A program made the position numbers and the translations under genes. This document shows, piece by piece, positions 7,476-15,480 of a stretch of DNA of 15,480 bases. Each line of letters begins with the position of its first letter. Positions within the stretch are counted from its first letter, which is position 1. Source of the DNA: Candidatus Babelota bacterium (GTDB lineage: Bacteria > JAGOBX01). The DNA lies in assembly GCA_017999075.1 (NCBI GenBank), contig JAGOBX010000024.1:1-15480 (forward strand), given 5' to 3'. Under the pieces are notes generated by a model. The model did no database searches, was not told the origin of the DNA, and saw nothing but the letters and a program-made list of their open reading frames with translations.

Positions 7476-8879
7476 ATGGAAACCGGACAAGACGAAGAAA
7501 TAGTTTCATTTAGAGATCCAGACGGATATATTTTTATATCTAATGGAGAAATATACAGACAGGTTAATAATTGTTATAAAATTAACTATGACAGACTGAT
7601 GTCTTCAGGATTATATGAAACCCTCACGAGTTTAAATTTATTAATTCCTCACATAGAAGAATATGAATTTGAGTATTCAAAAAAGAATGATTCATATAAA
7701 GTTCTTAAACCTGAAAAAATTAACGTAATTGCATATCCGTTTGAATTATGTTTCAGCCAGCTCAAAGATTCGGCTTTGGCTGTTTTGAACATAATGGAAA
7801 AATCATTAAGTTATGATATGATTCTAAAAGATGCATCTTCGTATAATGTGCAATTTCATAATGGGCTTCCTGTTTTTATAGATACTTTATCTTTTGAAAT
7901 TTATAATGAAGGAGAACCATGGATAGGTTATCATCAATTTTGCAAACATTATATTGCTCCTCTGTGTTTGATGAGATATCTGGATGGAAGAGCAAATAAA
8001 CTGCTTCAGGTTAATTTGGACGGATTGCCTCTTGATTTATGTTCGAAATTTCTTCCTGTTAAATCGTATTTTAGTAAACTTGCTTTTATTCATATACATT
8101 TGAACTATAAATTAGGAACCTTCCTATCGAATGTTAAATCATTGAATTCGTCATTATCATCAATAAAAATCAGTAAGGACTCATTATTGTCATTAATTCG
8201 GAATTTAAAAAAATATATTGAAAATACTAAATTGAAAGAAAAAAGTGTTAAATCAGTCTGGGAAAATTATTATGAAACTTCTAATTATAGTGAATCTGAA
8301 TTTGAAATCAAAAAACAAATTGTGAAAAATATGGTCGATAAAATTAAATCAGATGCATCAAATTCGCTTGATATAGGAGCAAACACAGGAGTTTTCAGCA
8401 GACTGCTTGCGAATTCAGGAATATTTACAGTATCAATAGATAATGATATGAATTGCATAGAGCAGAACTATATTCAAATGAAATCCGAAAATATTAGAAA
8501 TCTGGTTCCGCTGAATTTTGATTTTGTTAACATATATTCAAGAACAGGATGGGCAGGGAAAGAGCAGTTATCATTGTTAGACAGATTTAAACCTGATTTA
8601 TGTTTAGCTCTTGCTGTAACACATCATTTACGGATAACATCAGGGATACCATTAATGATGCTTGCAGATTTATTTCAAAAAATCTGCAAGTATTTGATTA
8701 TTGAATTTGTTCCTAAATCAGATAAACAAACAGCAAGTTTATTAAAATTCAGAAAAGATATTTATTATGATTATTCCCAATTTACTTTTGAAGCATCATT
8801 CAGCAGGCATTTTAAAATTTTGCAGAATGAAACAATCGGAAACACAGGAAGAATAATATATCTTATGCAGAAATATTAG
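7476..8879 (+). CDS. Kinase-like domain fused to class I SAM methyltransferase
   Basis: This is a 467-residue, two-part protein. Residues 285-467 form a class I methyltransferase: motif I SLDIGANTGVFS at 297-308, an acidic residue closing the next strand (SIDND, 320-324), LALAVTHHL at 377-385 and LIIEFVPKSD at 407-416. Residues 1-210 are different. At 116-140 the order MILKDASSYNV, then GLPVFIDTLSF, recalls the catalytic and metal loops of small-molecule and protein kinases (D119, N124, D136), although the usual His before the first Asp is Lys118. Proteins with this exact N-terminus plus methyltransferase are often annotated simply as SAM-dependent or nodulation-type methyltransferases. Its neighbours suggest a substrate that is a surface glycan or its lipid carrier. 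The methyltransferase call is firm; the kinase resemblance is inferred from motif order only. Confidence 0.82.
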   Translation: METGQDEEIVSFRDPDGYIFISNGEIYRQVNNCYKINYDRLMSSGLYETLTSLNLLIPHIEEYEFEYSKKNDSYKVLKPEKINVIAYPFELCFSQLKDSALAVLNIMEKSLSYDMILKDASSYNVQFHNGLPVFIDTLSFEIYNEGEPWIGYHQFCKHYIAPLCLMRYLDGRANKLLQVNLDGLPLDLCSKFLPVKSYFSKLAFIHIHLNYKLGTFLSNVKSLNSSLSSIKISKDSLLSLIRNLKKYIENTKLKEKSVKSVWENYYETSNYSESEFEIKKQIVKNMVDKIKSDASNSLDIGANTGVFSRLLANSGIFTVSIDNDMNCIEQNYIQMKSENIRNLVPLNFDFVNIYSRTGWAGKEQLSLLDRFKPDLCLALAVTHHLRITSGIPLMMLADLFQKICKYLIIEFVPKSDKQTASLLKFRKDIYYDYSQFTFEASFSRHFKILQNETIGNTGRIIYLMQKY

Positions 8880-8934
8880 TTTCAATCTACAATATTAAAT
8901 TAAATCGAAAATAATTAGGTAATATAAAAATAAG

Positions 8935-10500
8935 ATGTTAGATAAGATAATCCTGTATTTTAAAGAAAATTATATAATATATATATATTCGGTTATACCT
9001 ATATTCTTTTTATATTCAATGAATATATACGAAGTTTCTTTTTTTCAAATTGTCAGGTCTGTTATAATAACTGCTGCAGCAGTTTTTATTTTAAATATTT
9101 TAATATCTTCATTTTTAAATATTAAATCAGAAAAACAAACAGTAATATTTATAATTCTTATAATTGCATTTTTTTCATTCGGTCATATTGAAAATATTCT
9201 GTTTGAATATTTTGAAGGAACCTACTTTATGGAAAAGGTTCCCCTTATATGGACATTACTTGTAATACTGATCTGTTTTTTAACTGGCTTTTTTTGTAAT
9301 ACAAAAAGTATTTTTGTGGTAAAAAAAATTATGGTAAACACAGGAATATTTTTGTTTTTTATAATTTTGTATAATATTACGGCGAAAACATTAGTATGGA
9401 CGGAACATAAGGAAAATTATAGTTATTTAAATAATATAAAATCATATTCCCGGAAAATTTCTGAAAAAACGTATAAACCGAATATTTTTTTTATAATTTT
9501 AGACGCATATCCAAGAGAAGACATTTTAAATAAAATTTTTAATTATGACAACAGCGATATAATTGAATATTTGAAATCAAAGGGATTTTATTGCGCGCCG
9601 AAATCAATGAGTAATTATCAATCAACGCATTTAAGCATGCGGAGTATGTTTGGTATGCAGATTGTCCGTGACTGGAATGAACTGAGAGATCAAAATATAT
9701 TTAATGAAGAATATACAATGAAATATATTTTAAGGTCAAAAACAATCGAATTTTTAAAATCAATAGGATATACTTACGCGGCATTCTCGCCGAATATTGG
9801 AATGGGAGACTGGACTGTAGCAGATTATATAATCAAAACCAATATAAAATTTTCATTAAATTATTTTGAATACATACTGATGAACAATACGATGATGTCA
9901 TTAGTTTGGAAATTCAAAGACGGGTTTAAAATGTGCAGGAGAAAAAATTTAAATCAGTTATCAGATTTGGCGAGTCATAAAATGTTTAAGATACCTCAGC
10001 CATTTTTTTTGTATGCTCATATATCAGCGCCTCACCCTCCGTTTGTATTTGATGAAAACGGGGATTGGATAGAACTTAATCGAAACTGGATAGATGGTGA
10101 GGGAATAATAGGCAAGCTCATAAATCAGGAAGAATACAGAAAACTGTTTGTTAATGAGGTTAAATACATAAATAAACAGTTAATAAAAATTGTGGAAAAC
10201 TTGTTCGGTATGAAAGATAAGCCAGTAATAATTATTATGGGAGATCATGGCAGCAGATCAATTACAGACAGGAATGATCCATATTTTGCAAAAGAAAAAG
10301 TTTATAATTTTTTTTCTGTGTATCTGCCAGAAAAAAAAACGGCAGAAATTTTTTATGAAAACGTTACAGCTGTAAATGTTTTTCCATTAATCTTTAACGC
10401 GTATTTTGATGCTGGTTTTTCTATGCTTCAGGATAAATCATATTTTTATTACTCCGATATTACCCAGAAGGATTTTTCGAAATATGTTATTTTAGAATAA
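8935..10500 (+). CDS. Membrane AlkP/sulfatase-superfamily hydrolase or transferase
   Basis: This 521-residue protein has an N-terminal membrane region with about five hydrophobic segments (roughly 13-30, 38-60, 68-83, 103-121, 132-150) and an outward-facing catalytic domain from about 181. The domain opens with KPNIFFIILDAYPRED, where D190 is the first metal ligand. A likely Ser/Thr nucleophile lies in NYQSTHLSM (S230/T231), followed by SAPHPPF with H367 and the metal site MGDHGS with D437 and H438. This build is shared by lipoteichoic-acid synthase-like phosphoglycerol transferases and phosphoethanolamine transferases. There is no C-x-P/S-x-R sulfatase signature, so a phospho-group transfer onto a surface polymer or lipid is more likely than sulfate removal. 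Spacing of 55 bases from the methyltransferase gene and 103 from the transglutaminase-like gene fits one functional cluster. Confidence 0.82.
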   Translation: MLDKIILYFKENYIIYIYSVIPIFFLYSMNIYEVSFFQIVRSVIITAAAVFILNILISSFLNIKSEKQTVIFIILIIAFFSFGHIENILFEYFEGTYFMEKVPLIWTLLVILICFLTGFFCNTKSIFVVKKIMVNTGIFLFFIILYNITAKTLVWTEHKENYSYLNNIKSYSRKISEKTYKPNIFFIILDAYPREDILNKIFNYDNSDIIEYLKSKGFYCAPKSMSNYQSTHLSMRSMFGMQIVRDWNELRDQNIFNEEYTMKYILRSKTIEFLKSIGYTYAAFSPNIGMGDWTVADYIIKTNIKFSLNYFEYILMNNTMMSLVWKFKDGFKMCRRKNLNQLSDLASHKMFKIPQPFFLYAHISAPHPPFVFDENGDWIELNRNWIDGEGIIGKLINQEEYRKLFVNEVKYINKQLIKIVENLFGMKDKPVIIIMGDHGSRSITDRNDPYFAKEKVYNFFSVYLPEKKTAEIFYENVTAVNVFPLIFNAYFDAGFSMLQDKSYFYYSDITQKDFSKYVILE

Positions 10501-10522
10501 AAAATCATTTATTCTTGATTTT
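10501..10522 (+). terminator. Weak hairpin after the sulfatase-like gene
   Basis: AAAATCA (10501-10507) and TGATTTT (10516-10522) pair perfectly around an 8-base loop directly after the stop codon. The stem has a single G-C pair and no long U tract follows, so at best it is a weak or attenuating terminator. Confidence 0.2.
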
Positions 10523-10603
10523 ATTCTTAAATCAGTTAAACTTATTTATAAATGGGATCATTTTAAAATTCAGGAAAATCATTGAATATTACTTTATTGT
10601 TAT

Positions 10604-11506
10604 ATGAAAATAAAAAATAGGTTTATATTTGTTCTCATAGTATTTTTTATTATGTTATTATCTGCGGCAGGTTTTGCTGTTTATTTGACAAAAGGAATAG
10701 ATTTTCCCTTTATTACAATGAGATACATTCAGAATAAAATTGAATTTAATTCTTTTGAAACTATCAATTATAATATGCCTGTTTCTGAATATTCTTCAAA
10801 ATATATTAAAAAATATTTTGAAAAAATTAATATCAGTTGGGAAAAAGAAGAAGATGTTATTTTTGTTATAAACGAGTTTGTCAGGAAACATTTAAAACCT
10901 GAAAACAATGATTTAAACAGTTTAGACGATATTTTTATTACAGCGGAAAACGGCTCGGAATATAATGCGATTTGTTCCGGATACAGTCAGTTGACTTGCG
11001 CAGTAGCACAAACACTTGGATTTAAATCACGGGTAATATGGATGCGCGGCCATACTGTCAGCGAAATTTATTTTGAAAAGACAGGATGGATAATGATAGA
11101 TACAAACGGAAATTTAATGTTTAAAAACAAAAATAACGGGTTGCCCGGCTGTTTGATAGACATCATTTTTGAATTTGAAAATTTTATTCCTGTAAGGATA
11201 AGTAATGAAATGGCAGGAAACGATTATGATTATATAAAAATGAAAAATACATGGATTTACAGAAATAATCCGGTTATTGTAGTTATTGAAAATTCAAATT
11301 TGCTTTCTTTTACATCGAACAGCAGAAATCCTGTTAAAGTTTTACAATATTTATTTGGAAAAGAGATTGCAAACGGCATTCAGTTTTTTCATAAAGGCGG
11401 CTCAAAATTAGGGAATCAGAGATATAATGTTATTATTTTTTTATTTTGGGAAATTTTATTGGCTGCATCAGCAGTAATAATTTTTTTAAGGAAACGCCGT
11501 GTATAA
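10604..11506 (+). CDS. Membrane-anchored transglutaminase-like protein
   Basis: This is a 300-residue protein with a membrane segment at each end (about 7-28 and 275-295). The central domain carries a transglutaminase-like Cys-His-Asp triad: C124 in NAICSGYSQL, H150 in WMRGHTVSEIYF and D166 in WIMIDTNGN. The spacing and the surrounding aromatic residues fit the bacterial TGase-like cysteine protease fold (DUF-type relatives used in peptide or polymer modification). The active domain is probably on the outer face of the inner membrane. The end of the protein, HKGGSKLGNQRYN then a membrane helix and RKRRV, resembles a positive-inside anchor. The cluster with a methyltransferase and an AlkP-type transferase suggests an envelope substrate. 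The catalytic triad looks complete, so I expect activity, but whether it cleaves or cross-links cannot be told. Confidence 0.8.
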   Translation: MKIKNRFIFVLIVFFIMLLSAAGFAVYLTKGIDFPFITMRYIQNKIEFNSFETINYNMPVSEYSSKYIKKYFEKINISWEKEEDVIFVINEFVRKHLKPENNDLNSLDDIFITAENGSEYNAICSGYSQLTCAVAQTLGFKSRVIWMRGHTVSEIYFEKTGWIMIDTNGNLMFKNKNNGLPGCLIDIIFEFENFIPVRISNEMAGNDYDYIKMKNTWIYRNNPVIVVIENSNLLSFTSNSRNPVKVLQYLFGKEIANGIQFFHKGGSKLGNQRYNVIIFLFWEILLAASAVIIFLRKRRV

Positions 11507-11542
11507 TCTTATTTTTAATTTTTATTATTTAAAATAATATTA

Positions 11543-12739
11543 ATGGATTCAACTAATTTTGAAATAGTATTTTATTACAACGGAAATAATTTATATTCAA
11601 TATCAAAACTTGCGGCAATTTTTATTAACACAGAATATGAATCGAATGTTAAAGTTGTTTCATATAAAACAGGACCGCTAAAATACGCAGAACTGAATAA
11701 AAACAAATTATTATTTTTCCTTTTTTCATTTACTACTCCGGACAGTTTTTCAATATTTGATACAGTAAAAGAATTGAAAAGATTTAAAAATATAATTTTA
11801 TTAGCCGGCGGACCTCATAGCACTGCGCTTCCTGAAAATAGTTTGAGAAACGGATTTGATTATGTTTTCCGCGGCGAAGCAGAAACTACTCTTATGAGGT
11901 TTTTTAAAGATTATTTTGATTGTAAATTTATTTCAACAATAATAAGTAATAGTGATATTATAGATATAAACCACTATCCTCCTTTTGCATATAATTTGAA
12001 TTTAATAACTCCAATTGAAATTATGCGGGGCTGCTGCAATAATTGTAAATATTGCCAGACTCCAAAATTGTTTTCTTCTATTAAATACCGGGAACCTGAT
12101 TCTATAGAAAAATATTTGAAATATTACGGGTTATTAAGAGGTAGATATGTTAATTTTTCTGCGCCGGTGGGAAATTTTTATTTTAATTGCGATTTGGATA
12201 AATTAGGCGCGTTATTTGAAAAAGTAAAATTGAATACTGATCTTAAGCTGTGTTTCGGTCATTTTCCTTCAGAGCTGCATCCTAAATTTATTACGGAAGG
12301 TTTATTGAAATTAATGAAATTATATTGTGATAATAAAAAAATTTCGATTGGTTTTCAAAGCGGAAGCCAGAAAATATTGGATGATATAAACAGGCACATA
12401 TCTGTTCAGGAAATGGTTGAAAAAGTTAAGATTTCGAATGCTTATGGATTTACACCGATAATAGATTTTATATTCGGACTTCCTAAAGAAACAAAAGAAG
12501 ACCGCGCTATTAGCAGAGAATTAATTGTTGATTTATGTAAAAAATATGAAGTTTTGATTCACCCGCACATATATATTCCTCTTCCTGATACGGAATACTG
12601 GTTATTGGAACCGACAGATCCAGAACCTGAATTTATGGATTTTTTAGAGGTTCAAACGAATTTAGGCGCAATAAAATTCAATTGGAGAAAACATATAAAA
12701 ATGCGCAGACAAATAAAAGAACTGCGCGATAGTTTGTAA
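11543..12739 (+). CDS. Radical SAM protein with N-terminal B12-binding-like domain
   Basis: This 398-residue protein combines two domains. Residues about 1-135 resemble a cobalamin-binding Rossmann domain, with IILLAGGPHSTALPE (84-98) and a following DYVFRGEAETTL (106-117), as in B12-dependent radical SAM proteins. The usual DxHxxG cobalt-ligating motif is not seen. The radical SAM core has the cluster motif C164-x3-C168-x2-C171 in MRGCCNNCKYCQTP (C165 is an extra adjacent cysteine), a later SIGFQSGSQKILDDINR (nt 12346-12396), and DFIFGLPKET (nt 12466-12495). It looks close to the family named MJ_1487-type (TIGR04013), whose reaction is unknown. It is 36 bases after the transglutaminase-like gene, ending the cluster. 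It may methylate or rearrange a lipid or glycan component; this is inference. The radical SAM call is firm, the subfamily less so. Confidence 0.85.
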   Translation: MDSTNFEIVFYYNGNNLYSISKLAAIFINTEYESNVKVVSYKTGPLKYAELNKNKLLFFLFSFTTPDSFSIFDTVKELKRFKNIILLAGGPHSTALPENSLRNGFDYVFRGEAETTLMRFFKDYFDCKFISTIISNSDIIDINHYPPFAYNLNLITPIEIMRGCCNNCKYCQTPKLFSSIKYREPDSIEKYLKYYGLLRGRYVNFSAPVGNFYFNCDLDKLGALFEKVKLNTDLKLCFGHFPSELHPKFITEGLLKLMKLYCDNKKISIGFQSGSQKILDDINRHISVQEMVEKVKISNAYGFTPIIDFIFGLPKETKEDRAISRELIVDLCKKYEVLIHPHIYIPLPDTEYWLLEPTDPEPEFMDFLEVQTNLGAIKFNWRKHIKMRRQIKELRDSL

Positions 12740-12768
12740 TTGACATTTAATTAAGCTTATAATATCAT
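12740..12768 (+). promoter_or_regulatory. Sigma70-type promoter for the WecA-like gene
   Basis: A perfect -35 TTGACA (12740-12745) and a -10 TATCAT (12763-12768, five of six) are separated by exactly 17 bases. They begin right after the radical SAM gene's stop, leaving a leader of about 50 bases before the ATG at 12826. This is the best promoter in the window and suggests that the WecA-agmatinase-DHS genes have their own transcript. Confidence 0.6.
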
Positions 12769-12825
12769 TTCCCCCGAATAAAAATATTATATTATTCAGT
12801 TTAAGATATTTAATTTAAACACACT

Positions 12826-13971
12826 ATGGGAAATTATTCGAGATTATCATTATCACTTTTTAATTATATATCAATAGGCGTAATAGCTTTTATAATATCA
12901 TTTTCATTAACTCCGCTTATAAGATTTTTTTCATTAAAATTCGGGGTAGTGGATAAACCTGATTATGTGCGTAAACTGCATGATAAGCCGCGTGCTATAA
13001 TGGGCGGTCTTGCTATATACATAGCTTTTATTTCAACTGTTATATTCTGTTATTATTCCATAGAACCTTTTTATAAACTGATGCCATTTAAAAATTATAC
13101 AGGTCTGTTGATTGGATCTTTGCTAATGCTTATGATAGGTATGTTTGACGATATTTACAGCTTGACTCCTTTTTTAAAACTTTTTTTACAGATAGTTCCT
13201 GCGATAATTTTATTTTATTATGATTATAAAATTGATCTGTTAACGAATCCGATATCAGGCGAAACCATAAATCTTATTGAACCGGTAAGTTTTGGTTTGA
13301 CAATAATCTGGGTAATATCATTGACTAATGCCATAAACCTTATTGACGGTATGGATGGACTTGCAATAGGCATAACAATAATAGGAAGCGCTACTTTATT
13401 TATAATAGCTTTAAACAGAGGAACAGAAGATATAGTTTCGGCAATTTTAACAGTGTCTATTTTGGGAGCAGCGGCAGGATTTATAAAATATAATTTTCCT
13501 CCGGCTACAATTTTTATGGGAGATACAGGAAGTCTTGTAATAGGGTTTATTATGTCTGTAATAGGAATAACCGGTATAAATAAAAGCACTACAGCAATTG
13601 CGTTAATGGTTCCTATAGCTGCGGTAGGGTTGCCTGTTTACGATACTTTATTTGCGATTTTACGAAGGACGAGGCGCGGGAATAAAATATTCAGCGCAGA
13701 CTCTGAACATATTCACCACCGGTTATTAAAAGTAGGATTATCTCACAGGCAAACTTTGCTTTTGCTGTATGGATTAAGTTTATATTTTGGAGTTATTGCG
13801 TACGCATTTTTGAAAATTCCTAATCAAATGGCTTTGCTGCTTTTGATATTCTTTATATTCAGCATATTTGTTCTTGCATCATACTTGAGAAAAAAAGAAG
13901 TTAAGATATACATAAGGAAAAAAGAAGAATCTTTACGTAAAGAAACAGAAAATAATAGTAACGAAAAATAG
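12826..13971 (+). CDS. wecA: WecA/TagO-like undecaprenyl-phosphate sugar-1-phosphate transferase
   Basis: This 381-residue polytopic protein of the MraY/WecA family has about ten membrane segments. It would transfer a sugar phosphate (often GlcNAc-1-phosphate) from UDP-sugar to undecaprenyl phosphate on the cytoplasmic face, starting O-antigen, teichoic-acid-like or other surface glycan synthesis. Conserved sites are all present: RKLHDKPRAIMGG (49-61), D108-D109 in GMFDDIYSL, NAINLIDGMDGLA (168-180) with D174 and D177, FPPATIFMGDTGS (224-236) with D233, and the HIHHRLL loop (295-301), which marks WecA-type rather than MraY-type enzymes. The Lys/Glu-rich C-terminal tail is cytoplasmic. It sits behind a promoter and five bases before the agmatinase gene. 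Its presence beside the surface-modification genes suggests they act on the glycan it initiates. The exact sugar is unknown. Confidence 0.9.
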   Translation: MGNYSRLSLSLFNYISIGVIAFIISFSLTPLIRFFSLKFGVVDKPDYVRKLHDKPRAIMGGLAIYIAFISTVIFCYYSIEPFYKLMPFKNYTGLLIGSLLMLMIGMFDDIYSLTPFLKLFLQIVPAIILFYYDYKIDLLTNPISGETINLIEPVSFGLTIIWVISLTNAINLIDGMDGLAIGITIIGSATLFIIALNRGTEDIVSAILTVSILGAAAGFIKYNFPPATIFMGDTGSLVIGFIMSVIGITGINKSTTAIALMVPIAAVGLPVYDTLFAILRRTRRGNKIFSADSEHIHHRLLKVGLSHRQTLLLLYGLSLYFGVIAYAFLKIPNQMALLLLIFFIFSIFVLASYLRKKEVKIYIRKKEESLRKETENNSNEK

Positions 13972-13976
13972 GAAAA

Positions 13977-14852
13977 ATGTCTGGAAAAACTTTCTTTGAT
14001 ATTACTGGAAAATATGCGGAATTGAAAAATTCCAAATATGTGATAATATCTGCTCCGTTTGATGGCACAAGCACATGGAGAAAAGGCGCCGATAAAGGTC
14101 CTGCCGCTATATTTAAAGCATCACATTACGTCGAATTGTATGATATTGAAACAGGAGTTGAAGGTTATAAGAGCGGTATTTATACAGATACTGAGAAACG
14201 TAATTTTTCTACTTCAAAATCAATGATTTCATCTTTGAAAAAAGCTGCGGCAAAATATATAAAAATGGGGAAAATACCTGTTGTTATAGGCGGAGAACAT
14301 TCTATATCAATAGGATCTGCTTCTGCAATATCTTCATTTTTTTCTGATTTTACTTTTTTGCAGTTAGATGCTCATTCTGATATGAGAGACGTTTATGAAG
14401 GTTCCAGTTATAATCATGCGTGTACAATGGCTCGTTTAAAAGAATTTGGAGATATAGTTCAGGTAGGCGTAAGGAGTATGGATCAATCTGAAATTAAAAA
14501 AATACAGGCTGACCGTATTTTTTTTGCGCATCAAATTTATAATGGCACAAACTGGATTGATTCGGTTGTAAAAAAACTTAATAGGAATGTGTATATAACA
14601 ATAGATTTAGATGTTTTTGATCCGTCAATAATGCCTTCAACAGGCACGCCTGAACCTGGAGGACTGGGTTGGTATCAGGTATGTGAACTTGTTAAAACTG
14701 TATGTAAAAAACGAAATCTTATTGGTTTCGATATTACTGAATTATGTCCTGATGCAAATAAATCGTCTGATTTTTTAGCAGCTAAACTTATATATACTAT
14801 AATAAGTTACAATGAATCATTTTTTAATAGAAGGGAGAAAAATCTAAAATGA
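13977..14852 (+). CDS. speB: Agmatinase / ureohydrolase-family enzyme
   Basis: This is a 291-residue arginase-superfamily enzyme. Manganese ligands of the family are all visible: H108 in VIGGEHSIS, D131, H133 and D135 in LDAHSDMRD, D210 and D212 in TIDLDVFDPS, and the later GTPEPGG with E226. The length and N-terminal start (APFDGTSTWRKGADKGP) fit agmatinase, which converts agmatine to putrescine and urea, better than arginase, but substrate choice cannot be proven from sequence alone. It follows the WecA-like gene by five bases, with TAGGA just before the ATG. Its stop overlaps the next gene's start (ATGA). Together with the downstream DHS-like gene this suggests a polyamine pathway: putrescine would be made here and used next door. 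No arginine decarboxylase is in the window. Confidence 0.9.
   Translation: MSGKTFFDITGKYAELKNSKYVIISAPFDGTSTWRKGADKGPAAIFKASHYVELYDIETGVEGYKSGIYTDTEKRNFSTSKSMISSLKKAAAKYIKMGKIPVVIGGEHSISIGSASAISSFFSDFTFLQLDAHSDMRDVYEGSSYNHACTMARLKEFGDIVQVGVRSMDQSEIKKIQADRIFFAHQIYNGTNWIDSVVKKLNRNVYITIDLDVFDPSIMPSTGTPEPGGLGWYQVCELVKTVCKKRNLIGFDITELCPDANKSSDFLAAKLIYTIISYNESFFNRREKNLK
14831..14837 (+). promoter_or_regulatory. Strong ribosome binding site inside agmatinase's 3' end
   Basis: AAGGGAG lies 11 bases before the ATG at 14849 and within the end of the agmatinase coding sequence. It supports the ATGA-overlapping start of the next gene and is stronger than the Shine-Dalgarno sites elsewhere in the window. 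Confidence 0.65.
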
Positions 14853-15480
14853 AAAGAAAAGATTTATTAAAAATTCCTGTAGAACATATAGATATTTCGA
14901 AGTTTGATTCTACAGAAATTATAGAATCAATGTCTAAGATGTCGTTTAGTTCCCGGGATACTGCAAATGCCGCTTTTATTTTTGAAAAAATGATTGGGGA
15001 TCCGGATTGTTCAATAATATTGACTTTAGCAGGAAGCACAGGAGCTGCGGGATGTATGAAAATATATTCTGATATGATTTTGTATAATATGGTTGATGCA
15101 GTAGTAGCTACTGGAGCAAGTGTTGTTGATATGGATTTTTTTGAAGCTCTTGGATTCAGGCATTATATAGGTACTCAGTTTATAGACGATAGATACTTGC
15201 GTAAAAATTATATTGACAGAATATATGATACATACATTGATGAAAAGGAGCTGCAGAAATGCGATCAGGCGGTATGTAATATAGCGGACGGATTAAAACC
15301 AGGGATTTACAGTTCGCGTGCATTTATAAAAGAAATGGGAAAATATGCGGTAAAGAACTCAAAAAAAAAAAATAGTCTGGTGCAGCTTGCATATGAAAAT
15401 AATGTCCCTGTTTTTTATCCTGCTTTTTTTGATTCAATCGCAGGATTCGGTTTATGCATGTATCAGGAAAATAAAAAAAA
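14849..15480 (+). CDS. Deoxyhypusine-synthase-like enzyme (3' truncated)
   Basis: The frame opens with an ATG overlapping the agmatinase stop and runs to the right edge; about 210 residues are visible. The family hallmarks are clear: LTLAGSTGAAGCMK near 59-72 (Rossmann-like NAD loop), MVDAVVATGASVVDMDFFEALG near 81-102, and NVPVFYPAFFDSIAGFGL, which matches the VP-x-x-xPAFxDS region of deoxyhypusine synthase. The catalytic lysine lies further on, outside the window. In archaea and eukaryotes this enzyme modifies eIF5A/aIF5A using spermidine. Bacteria have no such substrate, and bacterial homologues are thought to act on free polyamines, for example making homospermidine or spermidine-type products. 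The upstream agmatinase supplies putrescine, which supports a polyamine role; which polyamine is made is not known. Confidence 0.85.
   Translation, partial: MKRKDLLKIPVEHIDISKFDSTEIIESMSKMSFSSRDTANAAFIFEKMIGDPDCSIILTLAGSTGAAGCMKIYSDMILYNMVDAVVATGASVVDMDFFEALGFRHYIGTQFIDDRYLRKNYIDRIYDTYIDEKELQKCDQAVCNIADGLKPGIYSSRAFIKEMGKYAVKNSKKKNSLVQLAYENNVPVFYPAFFDSIAGFGLCMYQENKK

Noticed and set aside
12758-12763. Exact TATAAT at 12758-12763 as the -10 box
   Set aside because: It leaves only a 12-base spacer from TTGACA; TATCAT at 12763-12768 gives the standard 17.

Overview
The window is AT-rich (about 30% GC by eye) and densely coded, with every supported gene on the + strand. An AsmA/DUF748 envelope protein, a SPOR-domain protein and a polyprenyl-phosphate sugar-phosphate transferase point to a bacterium, most likely a diderm. 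The archaeal-looking touches (a B12-type radical SAM protein and a deoxyhypusine-synthase-like enzyme) also occur in several deep-branching bacterial phyla. I cannot place it in a phylum from this sequence alone. Elusimicrobiota-like or a related low-GC candidate lineage is only a guess.

Layout. (1) 1-2165: the 3' end of a SPOR-domain protein closed by a hairpin terminator, an isolated EutN/CcmL-type pentameric shell protein, and a PIN-PhoH ATPase. (2) 2205-7019: a tightly coupled three-gene block. It holds a membrane-anchored coiled-coil protein of unknown function, an unusual signalling protein, and a DUF748/AsmA-like envelope protein. The second gene starts on a TTG overlapping the first gene's stop, and the third starts on a GTG 14 bases inside the second. 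The signalling protein joins a Cas4/AddB-like PD-(D/E)XK fold, which keeps its four Fe-S cysteines but has lost nuclease residues, to a GAF-like region and a complete GGDEF diguanylate cyclase. This is the most unusual item here.

(3) 7020-12739: after a 237-base AT-rich gap with a possible promoter comes a run of envelope or surface-polymer genes. They are a tiny YIDPGS membrane protein, a two-part protein with a kinase-like N-terminus and a SAM methyltransferase C-terminus, a membrane AlkP/sulfatase-superfamily transferase, a membrane-anchored transglutaminase-like protein, and a radical SAM protein with an N-terminal B12-binding-like domain. (4) 12740-15480: a good sigma70-type promoter, then a WecA/TagO-like transferase, an agmatinase, and a deoxyhypusine-synthase-like gene that runs off the right edge. 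The last two overlap by ATGA, which suggests a polyamine module in which agmatinase makes putrescine and the DHS-like enzyme uses a polyamine.

How they may fit together (inference): the middle of the window looks devoted to the cell envelope. It would combine lipid transport, assembly and decoration of a surface polymer on an undecaprenyl carrier, and a c-di-GMP synthase whose input may be a redox- or ligand-sensing Fe-S module. No tRNA, rRNA, CRISPR array, insertion sequence or phage gene was seen, and no stretch longer than 300 bases lacks a gene.
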